Positions 27,426 to 35,588 of a DNA stretch of 64,000 bases are shown here, one piece after another. Under the pieces are notes generated by a model. That model searched no databases. It saw nothing but the letters and a program-made list of their open reading frames with translations, and had not been told where the DNA came from. A program made the position numbers and the translations under genes. This DNA comes from Mycobacteroides chelonae (GTDB taxonomy: Bacteria > Actinomycetota > Actinomycetes > Mycobacteriales > Mycobacteriaceae): contig NZ_CP050145.1 of NCBI RefSeq assembly GCF_016767715.1, positions 4,898,001-4,962,000 of the forward strand, in the 5' to 3' direction. Position 1 is the first letter of the stretch; the number at the start of each line of letters is the position of its first letter.

Positions 27426-28193
27426 ATGAAGATGACGGGCAATACGGTGTTCATCCCCGGAGCCACCAGTGGGATCGGCTTGGAACTGGCCATAGCCTTG
27501 CAGGCCAAAGGCAATACCGTGGTCGTCGGCGGCCGCCGCACCGAGCTGCTTGAGCGAATCCGCGCCGAGCACCCCGGCATCTCGGCAGTGCAGATCGACA
27601 TCTCCGATCCGGCGAGCATCCGCACCGCCGCCCAGCAGGTACTCACCGAGCATCCCGACGTGAACGTCCTCATTGCGATGGCGGGCATCATGCGCGTCGA
27701 GGACTGGCACCACCCTGAGTCTTTTCTTCAGTCGGCCGAGGAGATCATCACCACGAACGTGCTTGGCACGATTCGGTTGATCGCCAACTTCATCGAGCAC
27801 CTACAGGCCCGACCGGAAGCCACCGTCATCACAGTGTCGTCCGGATTGGCCTTCGCACCGCTGAAGGTCACCCCCAGCTACAACGCATCCAAGGCTGCCA
27901 TCCACATGCTCAGTGAGACGCTCCGGCTGCAGCTCGCGGATACCACCGTGTCGGTCAAGGAACTCCAGCCACCCGCGGTTCGCACAGATCTCATGCCGGG
28001 CCAGCAAGAGAGCGACTTCGCAATGCCCCTGAAGGACTTCGTCGACGAGGTGATCACCCTGCTGGAGACGCAGCCCGACGCCAACGAGATTCAGGTAGAG
28101 CGGGTGAAGTTCCTACGCTACGGCGAGGCACGCGGTGACTATGACCACGTCGTCGCGACGCTCAACGCCTCCGATCCACACGCTCGCCAATAG
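27426..28193 (+). CDS. Short-chain dehydrogenase/reductase (DltE-like)
   Basis: 255-aa NAD(P)-dependent oxidoreductase. Seen: cofactor loop GATSGIGLELAIALQ at about 11-25, GRRTELLE, the NNAG-equivalent IAMAGIM, the catalytic Ser in VSSGLAFAPLKV, and YNASKAAIHM (Tyr/Lys) at about 155-164. GGAGGT ribosome site 6 nt before ATG 27426. Predicted to be repressed by the divergent TetR. The substrate is unknown. Confidence 0.9.
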   Translation: MKMTGNTVFIPGATSGIGLELAIALQAKGNTVVVGGRRTELLERIRAEHPGISAVQIDISDPASIRTAAQQVLTEHPDVNVLIAMAGIMRVEDWHHPESFLQSAEEIITTNVLGTIRLIANFIEHLQARPEATVITVSSGLAFAPLKVTPSYNASKAAIHMLSETLRLQLADTTVSVKELQPPAVRTDLMPGQQESDFAMPLKDFVDEVITLLETQPDANEIQVERVKFLRYGEARGDYDHVVATLNASDPHARQ

Positions 28194-28249
28194 CGGGTGT
28201 CGCACACCTCACCTGGATACCTCGCTTCGCTCTTGCCAAGATTGAGTGG

Positions 28250-29185
28250 ATGACTGACGAGGCGAGCACCGGCGCACCCGGCACCAAGATCGCGCTGGCG
28301 CTAGGCGCGGGCGGGGCCCGGGGTTACGCGCATATCGGTGTGATCCAGGAACTGCGCGAGCGTGGCTTCGAGATCTCCGGGATCTCGGGGTCATCGATGG
28401 GTGCGCTGGTCGGCGGGCTGGAAGCAGCCGGTGCGCTCGACGGATTCACCTCGTGGGCGACCTCGTTAACGCAGCGCGCGGTATTGCGGCTGTTGGATCC
28501 GACCTGGACCAGCCCCGGCTTCTTCCGTGCGGAGAAGATTCTGGACGTCGTGCGCGAACTACTCGGCGACGTCGCGATCGAAGACCTGCCTATCCCGTTC
28601 ACCGCGGTCGCGACCGACTTGATCGCCGGAAAGTCGGTGTGGCTACAGCGCGGCTCATTGGCGTCGGCCATTCGCGCATCCATCGCGATTCCCGGAATGA
28701 TCTCTCCACATGTACTCGACGGCAGAGTGCTGGCCGACGGCGGTGTTCTCGATCTGATGGCGGTGGCCCCGCTGGCCGGGGTGCACGCCGAGCTGCGAGT
28801 GGCGGTAAGCCTCAGCGGAGGCGAAGAAGTACGCGCCCCGGCGCCGCCGCTGGACCCCGAGCCCCGTGAGCCGCGCGTGACGACGGAGTGGTTGAACCGG
28901 CTGCTGCGCAGCACCTCGGCGCTGTTCGAAACCGATGGCACCGAGGCCGCTGGCCAACCGGATCCCGCCGCGAAACTGACGAGCTTCGAGGTGATGAACC
29001 GCACCATCGAGGTCATGCAGTCCTCCCTTGCCCGCATGCAGCTCGCGGCACACCCGCCTGATGTTCTCATCGAGGTGCCGCGCAGTGTCAGTCGCAGTCT
29101 GGACTTTCATCGCGCCTCCGAGGTCATCGAGGTCGGGCGCCGTTGCGCCGCTGAGGCTCTCGATACATACGCGAACACGAACTAG
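28250..29185 (+). CDS. Patatin-like phospholipase, RssA type
   Basis: 311-aa serine lipid acyl hydrolase with a Ser-Asp dyad. Seen: oxyanion motif LGAGGARGYAHIG at about 14-26, nucleophile motif GSSMG (Ser about 47), and DGG in VLADGGVLDLMA at about 165. No signal peptide, so it is probably cytosolic or peripheral. The C-terminal extension of about 100 residues has no recognised domain. It is one of three patatin-like genes in the window (also 42589 and 63133). Confidence 0.88.
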   Translation: MTDEASTGAPGTKIALALGAGGARGYAHIGVIQELRERGFEISGISGSSMGALVGGLEAAGALDGFTSWATSLTQRAVLRLLDPTWTSPGFFRAEKILDVVRELLGDVAIEDLPIPFTAVATDLIAGKSVWLQRGSLASAIRASIAIPGMISPHVLDGRVLADGGVLDLMAVAPLAGVHAELRVAVSLSGGEEVRAPAPPLDPEPREPRVTTEWLNRLLRSTSALFETDGTEAAGQPDPAAKLTSFEVMNRTIEVMQSSLARMQLAAHPPDVLIEVPRSVSRSLDFHRASEVIEVGRRCAAEALDTYANTN

Positions 29186-29201
29186 CCGTTGCCATCCCGT
29201 C

Positions 29202-29221
29202 CACCAGTCGAATGACTGATG
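29202..29221. promoter_or_regulatory. Shared LuxR-type site, copy 1 (CACCAGTC-N2-ATGACTGATG)
   Basis: The core CAGTC-GAAT-GACTG is an inverted repeat. 18 of 20 positions match 33908-33927. It ends 21 nt before a TAGCAT -10 (29243-29248), the place expected for an activator. Proposed target of the LuxR/ATPase regulator at 31099 (inference). Confidence 0.55.
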
Positions 29222-29242
29222 GCCGACCATCGCGACCGCCGC

Positions 29243-29248
29243 TAGCAT
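29243..29248 (+). promoter_or_regulatory. Candidate -10 (TAGCAT) for poxB
   Basis: TAnnnT hexamer 61 nt before the poxB ATG. It lies 21 nt after the shared motif, nearly the same spacing as at the second promoter. Confidence 0.35.
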
Positions 29249-29309
29249 CCAATGAAGAGTGTCAACCGTCCCTGACCGTCCAGCACGCCTCATCCCCTTG
29301 GAGGGCACC

Positions 29310-31049
29310 ATGGCCCGCACAGTCTCGCAACTCATCGTCGATACCGTGAAAGTCGCTGGTGTTCAACGTATTTATGGCCTTCCCGGCGACTCGTTGAATG
29401 GCTTCACCGAAGCTCTGCGCCGCGATGGCACCGTGGAGTGGGTTCACGTGCGCCACGAGGAGGCGGCCGCATTCGCCGCAGGAGCCGAAGCCGCACTGAC
29501 CGGCACTCTTGCGGTGTGTGCCGCCAGCTGTGGTCCGGGCAATCTGCATCTCATCAACGGGCTTTTTGACGCACACCGCAGCCGCGTTCCCGTCCTGGCA
29601 ATCGCATCGCACATTCCCAGCGCCGAAATCGGCAGCGGCTACTTCCAGGAAACGCATCCACAGAATCTGTTCGCCGAATGCAGTGTGTACAGCGAGCTGG
29701 TGAGCAGCGTTGAACAGCTGCCCTACGTCTTGGACACCGCCATCCGGGCCGCGCTGGATCAGCGGGGTGTTGCCGTCCTGACGATCCCCGGAGACGTCCT
29801 CAGCGCCAAGACAGATGTGGCACCGCCCTCGGCGCCCATCGTCGCCGGCATCGGGACCCGTCTGCCGGACCCCGAGTCCCTAGAGCGAGCGGTGCGCGTA
29901 CTGAACGGGTCCAGCGCGGTCACGATCCTCGCCGGAGCCGGTTGTGAGGGCGCCCATGCCGAGCTGCTGGCGGTAGCCCGCACGCTGCAGGCCCCGATCG
30001 TGCACACGTTGCGCGGCAAGGAATTCGTCGAGTACGACAACCCATTCGATGTCGGCATGACGGGCCTGTTGGGATTCCGTTCCGGGTACGACGCACTCGA
30101 GGACACCGACGTGCTACTGATGCTCGGGACGGATTTCCCGTATCGACAGTTCTACCCACCGAAGGCGACCGTGATTCAGGTCGATATCCGCGGTGAACAC
30201 ATCGGCCGTCGTGTCCGGGTGGATGTCCCACTCATCGGTTCGGTGAAAGACACCTTGCAGCAACTTAATTCGACACTTGTTCCGCATTCCGACAGCAAGC
30301 ATCTGGAGCGCGCGAAAGGGAACTACACGCGTACGCGTGCTCAACTCGACCGGCTGGCGGTGGACGATCGCAATCAGACGCCCGTGCGGCCGGAGCTGGT
30401 AGCGCGCAGGATCGACGAGCTGGCCGACGAAGACGCGGTATTCATCGCCGATGTCGGCACACCGGTCATCTGGGCCGCGCGCTACCTGTCCATGAATGGC
30501 AGACGACGCCTGCTCGGTTCGTTCAACCACGGCAGCATGGCCAATGCGGTACCCCAGGGAATCGGCGCCCAGGCGTCACACCGCGGCCGCCAAGTCGTCA
30601 CGCTCTCCGGCGACGGCGGCCTCGCGATGATGCTGGGAGACCTCATCACATTGACCCAGTCTCAGCTGCCCATCAAGATGGTGGTGTTCAACAATGGCGC
30701 GCTCAGCTTCGTAGAGCTGGAAATGAAGGCCGCCGGAATCGTGAACTACGGCACGGCCCTGGACAACCCCGTCTTTGCCGACCTCGCAAGGGCACTCGGG
30801 ATTCACGGTGTCCGTGTGGAGCGCCCGGACCAACTCGACGCCGCGTTGTCGGACGCCTTCAGTCACGACGGCCCGGCCCTCGTGGAAGTGCTCACCGCCC
30901 GCCAAGAGCTGTCGATTCCACCGACCATCACCGCCGCGCAGGTCGCAGGCTTCTCCCTGTGGGCAACGAGAACCCTGTTGTCGGGCCGCGGCGACGAGCT
31001 CATCGACCTGGCCAAGACGAACCTGGGCGCGCGTCTGCGCCGCCGGTAA
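29310..31049 (+). CDS. poxB: Thiamine-diphosphate pyruvate dehydrogenase (quinone)/pyruvate oxidase-like
   Basis: 579-aa TPP- and probably FAD-dependent enzyme of the PoxB type. It is predicted to decarboxylate pyruvate to acetate, sending electrons to quinone. Seen: YGLPGDSLNGF, catalytic Glu50 in VRHEEAAAFAAGAEAALTG, SCGPGNLHLINGLFDAHRSR, TPP-binding GDGG at about 433 with NNG 27 residues later, and an amphipathic C-terminus that in PoxB binds lipid. ATG 29310 has GGAGGG. An in-frame upstream extension to 29259 was not used. It lies upstream of the LuxR/ATPase gene. Confidence 0.85.
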   Translation: MARTVSQLIVDTVKVAGVQRIYGLPGDSLNGFTEALRRDGTVEWVHVRHEEAAAFAAGAEAALTGTLAVCAASCGPGNLHLINGLFDAHRSRVPVLAIASHIPSAEIGSGYFQETHPQNLFAECSVYSELVSSVEQLPYVLDTAIRAALDQRGVAVLTIPGDVLSAKTDVAPPSAPIVAGIGTRLPDPESLERAVRVLNGSSAVTILAGAGCEGAHAELLAVARTLQAPIVHTLRGKEFVEYDNPFDVGMTGLLGFRSGYDALEDTDVLLMLGTDFPYRQFYPPKATVIQVDIRGEHIGRRVRVDVPLIGSVKDTLQQLNSTLVPHSDSKHLERAKGNYTRTRAQLDRLAVDDRNQTPVRPELVARRIDELADEDAVFIADVGTPVIWAARYLSMNGRRRLLGSFNHGSMANAVPQGIGAQASHRGRQVVTLSGDGGLAMMLGDLITLTQSQLPIKMVVFNNGALSFVELEMKAAGIVNYGTALDNPVFADLARALGIHGVRVERPDQLDAALSDAFSHDGPALVEVLTARQELSIPPTITAAQVAGFSLWATRTLLSGRGDELIDLAKTNLGARLRRR

Positions 31050-31065
31050 GTCTCAGCCCCTGCTG

Positions 31066-31081
31066 CCACGCGGTCGTGGCG
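31066..31081. promoter_or_regulatory. Hairpin GCCACG-CGGT-CGTGGC upstream of LuxR/ATPase gene
   Basis: Perfect 6-bp arms just after poxB and directly before a TACCAT -10 (31083-31088). It could be a weak terminator of poxB or a regulator site for the next gene. There is no T-tract. Confidence 0.35.
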
Positions 31082-31098
31082 CTACCATCGCAAACGCC

Positions 31099-33891
31099 AT
31101 GACCGCTGCTCCTTCCCCTCCTACGTTCGTCGGGCGCGACGAGCTGCGCGACGTAGTCAGGCGCGTCGCGACCACGACAGACAACGCGCCCAACGTGGTA
31201 CTCCTGCTCGGAGAGGCCGGGATTGGTAAGTCAGCGCTGCTGCGGGATGCCACCTCAGCTGCCGCGAACGCCGGAGTCCGGGTGCTCTTCGCCGCCGGGA
31301 GCCAACCCGATCTGTTGCACGCCTACACGTCCCTGGCCGAACTCATCTGCCCTTTGAACAAGCACGTCAACGCGCTGCCCAGGCTGCTGCGTGACACCCT
31401 CAGTGACATCCTCGGGATCAACAACACACCCTCATCACCCAGTCCAGTCATCATCCGGCATGCGCTCCTTGCCTTACTGGAATCCGTAGCCCGTGAACGC
31501 CCGCTCCTTCTCGCACTCGACGACGTCGACCTACTCGACCGCGATTCACGTGAAGTACTGATCTCCGTGTCCCGCAGGCTCATCCACACTCCGGTGTCGG
31601 TGATCATGACGGGCCGACACCGAGATGGGCTGCCTGGCCTCGACTCGGTCATCACCGTTATCGACGTACCGGCACTGAGTGACCGCGAAGCGAGTGATCT
31701 CCTCGACACACAAATGCCGCCCCCCGAGCGTGGCGTTCGCGGTGAAATCATCCGGTGGGCGGACGGAAACCCGTTGGCGCTGATCGAAGGGGCACGCTTC
31801 TACGGTCTTTCCGGCGCCACGGTGTTCCGCGGAAACAACATGGCCGGATACCGCGGTGCGCATTTAATCTTCTCCATAGAGCTGGCGGCACTTGATAAGA
31901 TCACCCGAAAACTGTTGTTGTACAGCGCATCCGGTTCGGGATACGAAACCGTGGACATCATCACCGATGTGGCCGGCCACGGTACCGACCTATCCGTCTG
32001 GAACGACGCCGAGAACGCTGGGCTACTGAGTATCACCCCGGATAGGTTGATCAAGTTCTGCCATCCACTGCTTCGGGCTCTCGCCTATACCGATTTAACC
32101 CTGACCGAACAACGGGACGCCCATCTCGCCTTCGGACGATCTCCACTACTCGACAATGCCTGCCGCGCCTGGCATCTGGCTGAAGCAGCGGGCGGGCCAG
32201 ATGAGGCCATCGCATCAGCACTGGAACAGTCCGCGCAACTGGCCCAGGAGCGCGGCGGCTACCTGGAGGTCACACGTGCGCTGCAGCGTGCCGCAGAGTT
32301 GAGTCCACATGATGACGACGGTGCGCGCCGGTACGCCCGGGCCGCGGCGGCCGCGAACTTCGGTGGCGACACCGCCTGGGCACTCACACTCTGCGACAAG
32401 GCTTCTCGGTTAACCAATCAACCCGATATTCTCGGTTACGCCTCCCTCACCCGAGCTTCCATCAGGCTGCAATCAGCACAGGCGACCGAGGCCTTCGAAC
32501 TGGTTCGCCGCTGTATGGAGGGAGCAACGCCTCCGGAGGGCCGGCTGGCCCTCACGCTGGCTCACCTGGGCGCCTCGGCCTCCTACTATTCCGGGGATAT
32601 CGGACATCGCGAAGCGCTCCAGAAGTGGCTTCCCCGCCTTCCCTTCGATGACACCGAACAGGAGGAGACGTCGGCCGAATTCTTCACATTCCCGGAGGGT
32701 GCTGCCGCCCTGCAGCGCACCTACATCGGCATGTACGCAGATACCGCCTCTGCAGGGCACGCCAGGCCGACATCCTTCGACCGGTGCTGGCTGACACCGC
32801 AGGCGCCGATCCTGGAACCCTTTCGGCATCTCGTCGTGGGCCTCATGGCAGCCTCCACCGACGACTCCGACCTTGCTGTTCGCCATCTCTCGGAGGCGGT
32901 TGAATCCCTCAAAGGCAGTGGCGGCATGCGGGGCTTCACCTATGCACTGGCACCCCTCGCCTGGGCACTGCTGGACACGGGCCGCTGGAATCAACTCGGG
33001 GAACTCCTTGCCGCCACCGCGGACCTGTACGAGCTCGACGATCTCGCACTGCTGCACAGCGAAACCGCCGTGTGTCGTGCGCAGCTACTCGCATATCGCG
33101 GTGACGTCACCGCCGCGACAGCGGCGTTGCGCAGTATCGACACCTCCTCGTTGGATACGACGTCAGGAGCGACACGCACCGCGCTCACGCGCGCATGGGG
33201 GTGGACGGCGATCCTCCACAACGACTTCGACGGCGCGTATCAATACTTCCGCGCGCAGTTTCATTCCGACGGGACGCCCACGCACTTCGTCGTATCGCAC
33301 CGCGGGGTAGCCGAACTGGCCTGGGCGGCTGCGCGCAGCGGCCGCGCCGAGGAGGTTCGGCCGTTGATCGAAGCCATCGGAAGGCAACTGGACCCCGCGT
33401 CACCCACACGAATCCGGCTGCTGCATCACCAGGCAATGGCGCTGGTGTCCTCAACCGCGAACGCGGAGGACTACTTTCGGCTCGCGGTAGACGATTCCAG
33501 CGGAGATCAGTGGCCACTTGAAGGCGCTCGCGCCCGGCTGCACTACGGAGAGTGGTTGCGCCGAGCCCGTCGTCCCGCTGAGGCGCGTCCCCTCCTATCG
33601 ACGGCCCTGGCGGTTTTCGAGCGCCAGGGTGCCGAGGCGCTGGCGGCACTCGCCCGTGCCGAATTGCGTGCCGCGGGCGTCGTCTCGAAATCTGCCCGCA
33701 CCACCGCAGGCTTCGAATCGCTGACCGCGCAAGAACAGCAGATTGTCAGGCTCGTGGCGTCTGGCATGACCAACCGCCAGATCGGCGATCAGCTCAACCT
33801 CTCACCGCGCACCATCGCATCTCACCTGTATCACGTCTACCCCAAGCTGGGGATCAGCCGACGGCACGAGCTGCGTGACCTGATCACGTAG
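31099..33891 (+). CDS. Large LuxR-family (LAL-type) ATPase transcriptional regulator
   Basis: 930-aa regulator. Walker A GEAGIGKS is at 38-45, Walker B RPLLLALDDVDLLD near 134-147. A long helical, TPR-like middle and a C-terminal LuxR HTH follow (LTAQEQQIVRLVASGMTNRQ, then SPRTIASHLYHVYPKLGI) at about 874-925. Such proteins integrate ATP and a ligand to activate operons. ATG 31099 follows TACCAT (31083-31088) by 10 nt, so a near-leaderless transcript is likely. The open frame upstream to 30775 lies inside poxB and was rejected. It sits between two TPP-enzyme units that share a palindromic motif and is their probable activator. Confidence 0.88.
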   Translation: MTAAPSPPTFVGRDELRDVVRRVATTTDNAPNVVLLLGEAGIGKSALLRDATSAAANAGVRVLFAAGSQPDLLHAYTSLAELICPLNKHVNALPRLLRDTLSDILGINNTPSSPSPVIIRHALLALLESVARERPLLLALDDVDLLDRDSREVLISVSRRLIHTPVSVIMTGRHRDGLPGLDSVITVIDVPALSDREASDLLDTQMPPPERGVRGEIIRWADGNPLALIEGARFYGLSGATVFRGNNMAGYRGAHLIFSIELAALDKITRKLLLYSASGSGYETVDIITDVAGHGTDLSVWNDAENAGLLSITPDRLIKFCHPLLRALAYTDLTLTEQRDAHLAFGRSPLLDNACRAWHLAEAAGGPDEAIASALEQSAQLAQERGGYLEVTRALQRAAELSPHDDDGARRYARAAAAANFGGDTAWALTLCDKASRLTNQPDILGYASLTRASIRLQSAQATEAFELVRRCMEGATPPEGRLALTLAHLGASASYYSGDIGHREALQKWLPRLPFDDTEQEETSAEFFTFPEGAAALQRTYIGMYADTASAGHARPTSFDRCWLTPQAPILEPFRHLVVGLMAASTDDSDLAVRHLSEAVESLKGSGGMRGFTYALAPLAWALLDTGRWNQLGELLAATADLYELDDLALLHSETAVCRAQLLAYRGDVTAATAALRSIDTSSLDTTSGATRTALTRAWGWTAILHNDFDGAYQYFRAQFHSDGTPTHFVVSHRGVAELAWAAARSGRAEEVRPLIEAIGRQLDPASPTRIRLLHHQAMALVSSTANAEDYFRLAVDDSSGDQWPLEGARARLHYGEWLRRARRPAEARPLLSTALAVFERQGAEALAALARAELRAAGVVSKSARTTAGFESLTAQEQQIVRLVASGMTNRQIGDQLNLSPRTIASHLYHVYPKLGISRRHELRDLIT

Positions 33892-33907
33892 CTGGGCCCG
33901 CGCGCCG

Positions 33908-33927
33908 CACCAGTCATATGACTGATG
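33908..33927. promoter_or_regulatory. Shared LuxR-type site, copy 2
   Basis: Contains the perfect 14-nt palindrome CAGTCATATGACTG (33911-33924). The 20-nt block matches 29202-29221 at 18 positions. It ends 20 nt before a CATAGT -10 (33948-33953), mirroring the poxB promoter (21 nt). It covers the ATG at 33918, an argument against that codon as the start. Confidence 0.6.
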
Positions 33928-33947
33928 CGCCCATGTCCACGGTGACG

Positions 33948-33953
33948 CATAGT
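33948..33953 (+). promoter_or_regulatory. Candidate -10 (CATAGT), leaderless promoter of Rieske operon
   Basis: Six nt before ATG 33960. It gives the leaderless geometry seen at several other genes here and the same motif spacing as at poxB. Confidence 0.4.
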
Positions 33954-33959
33954 GCACCC

Positions 33960-35588
33960 ATGACTACCCTGCCCACGGCGGCACTGCAGGTGGCAGAGTT
34001 GTCGGCGCTCCCCGAGGGGGCGCCCCATGCCACCCGAGTGAGCGGCGTGGACATCGTTCTGATTCGCCAGGACGAGGATGTTTCGGCGCTGTACGGCCGC
34101 TGCGCACACCGCGGTGCCCTAATGGCCGACGGCCACCTCGAAGGTGACCTCCTGGTCTGCGGGGTCCACGGCTGGCGTTACGAAGTGGACAGCGGTATCT
34201 CACCGGTCAATCCTTCGGTGGCACTGACGAAATTTCCCGCCTGGGTCTCCAACGGCACTGTCTACGTGGATGAATCGGCTGTCTCGGCATTCGCGAAGGT
34301 ACATCCGGTGTCGTACGAGGACGACGGCTATCAGGGCGCGTGGATCAAACCTTCTGATACCGCGGAGGAGCCCTTCGTCACCCAGATCCACGAGCTCGCC
34401 GCCCACGGGCTCGACAGGGTCGGGCATCACGGGACGATGGCGGCGATGGGGGTTCCGCGCGACAAGCTGCCCTCGTGGGATTCGATTCAGCTGGTGACCG
34501 GCCAGCTGGCTCGTCTGCCCGTGCTGGACGACGAACCCGTCGACACCCGCACGGTGATCGGTCCGGGCGCCCGGCGCCCGCTGTCCCTCGACATCCCCTT
34601 GTTTGTCAGTGATATGAGCTTCGGGGCACTCTCGCAAGAGGCCAAGATCGCGTTGGCCGCAGGCGCCGATCTCGCCGGAACGGGAATCTGTTCGGGTGAA
34701 GGAGGCATGCTCCCCGAAGAACAGCAACACAATTCGCGATACTTCTACGAGCTGGCCTCCGCCAGATTCGGATGGAGCTTCGAGCACGTCAAGAAGGTGC
34801 AGGCTTTTCATTTCAAGGGCGGCCAGGGTGCCAAGACCGGTACCGGCGGGCATCTGCCCGGCAACAAGGTCGTCGGGAAGATCGCCGAGGTCCGTGGTCT
34901 CGCACCGGGCACTCCCGCGATCTCACCGTCTCGCTTTCCCGATTGGACATCCCTGGACCAGTTCCGTGACTGCGCGAACGAGGTGCGCGAGTTGTCGGGG
35001 GGAATCCCGGTCGGCTACAAGATGAGCGCACAGCACATCGAGCGCGATATCGACGCGGCGCTCACCATCGGCGTCGACTACATCATTCTCGACGGTCGCG
35101 GGGGTGGCACCGGCGCTGCACCAATTCTCTTTCGCGACAACATCTCCGTACCGACCATTCCGGCTCTGGCTCGCGCGCGTCGACATCTCGATCGCTCCGG
35201 TGCACGGGAGGTGACTTTGGCGGTGACCGGCGGCATCCGCACCCCGGCCGATATGGTCAAGGCGCTGGCGCTGGGCGCCGACGCCATTGGTTTGTCCAAC
35301 GCCGCACTGCAAGCCATCGGCTGTGTCGGCATGCGCGCCTGCAACACCAACACCTGCCCTGTCGGCATTGCCACCCAGAATCCAGCGCTGCGTGATCGTC
35401 TGCCCATCGATCTTGCGGCCGCGCGATTGCAGCGATTCCTGCAGTCCACCGTCGAGCTGATGACGATACTGGCCAGGGCGTGCGGGCATCGCCGTCTCGC
35501 CGACCTGGAGCTCGACGATCTCGTCACATTCGACCGCGACTTCGCATACCTCAGCGCAGTCCCCTACGCAGGAGCGATACCACTGTGA
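33960..35588 (+). CDS. Rieske domain fused to glutamate-synthase-like FMN/3Fe-4S domain
   Basis: 542-aa predicted redox protein. Residues 1-100 form a Rieske [2Fe-2S] domain, with ligands Cys48/His50 (RCAHRG) and Cys67/His70 (VCGVHGW). From about 130 a glutamate-synthase FMN barrel follows: FVSDMSFGALSQEAKIAL, KGGQGAKTGTGGHLPG, DGRGGGTGAAP. Cys455, Cys461 and Cys466 (GCVGMRACNTNTC) match the C-x5-C-x4-C 3Fe-4S motif. The glutaminase domain is absent. It probably moves electrons between a ferredoxin-like partner and an unknown substrate. The start at 33960 is chosen on promoter spacing and because it aligns the Rieske ligands with the next protein. ATGs at 33918 and 33933 are alternatives. Confidence 0.85.
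   Translation: MTTLPTAALQVAELSALPEGAPHATRVSGVDIVLIRQDEDVSALYGRCAHRGALMADGHLEGDLLVCGVHGWRYEVDSGISPVNPSVALTKFPAWVSNGTVYVDESAVSAFAKVHPVSYEDDGYQGAWIKPSDTAEEPFVTQIHELAAHGLDRVGHHGTMAAMGVPRDKLPSWDSIQLVTGQLARLPVLDDEPVDTRTVIGPGARRPLSLDIPLFVSDMSFGALSQEAKIALAAGADLAGTGICSGEGGMLPEEQQHNSRYFYELASARFGWSFEHVKKVQAFHFKGGQGAKTGTGGHLPGNKVVGKIAEVRGLAPGTPAISPSRFPDWTSLDQFRDCANEVRELSGGIPVGYKMSAQHIERDIDAALTIGVDYIILDGRGGGTGAAPILFRDNISVPTIPALARARRHLDRSGAREVTLAVTGGIRTPADMVKALALGADAIGLSNAALQAIGCVGMRACNTNTCPVGIATQNPALRDRLPIDLAAARLQRFLQSTVELMTILARACGHRRLADLELDDLVTFDRDFAYLSAVPYAGAIPL

Noticed and set aside
30775..31098. N-terminal extension of the LuxR/ATPase gene
   Set aside because: Inside poxB, no family similarity; the ATG at 31099 has a -10 at suitable spacing.
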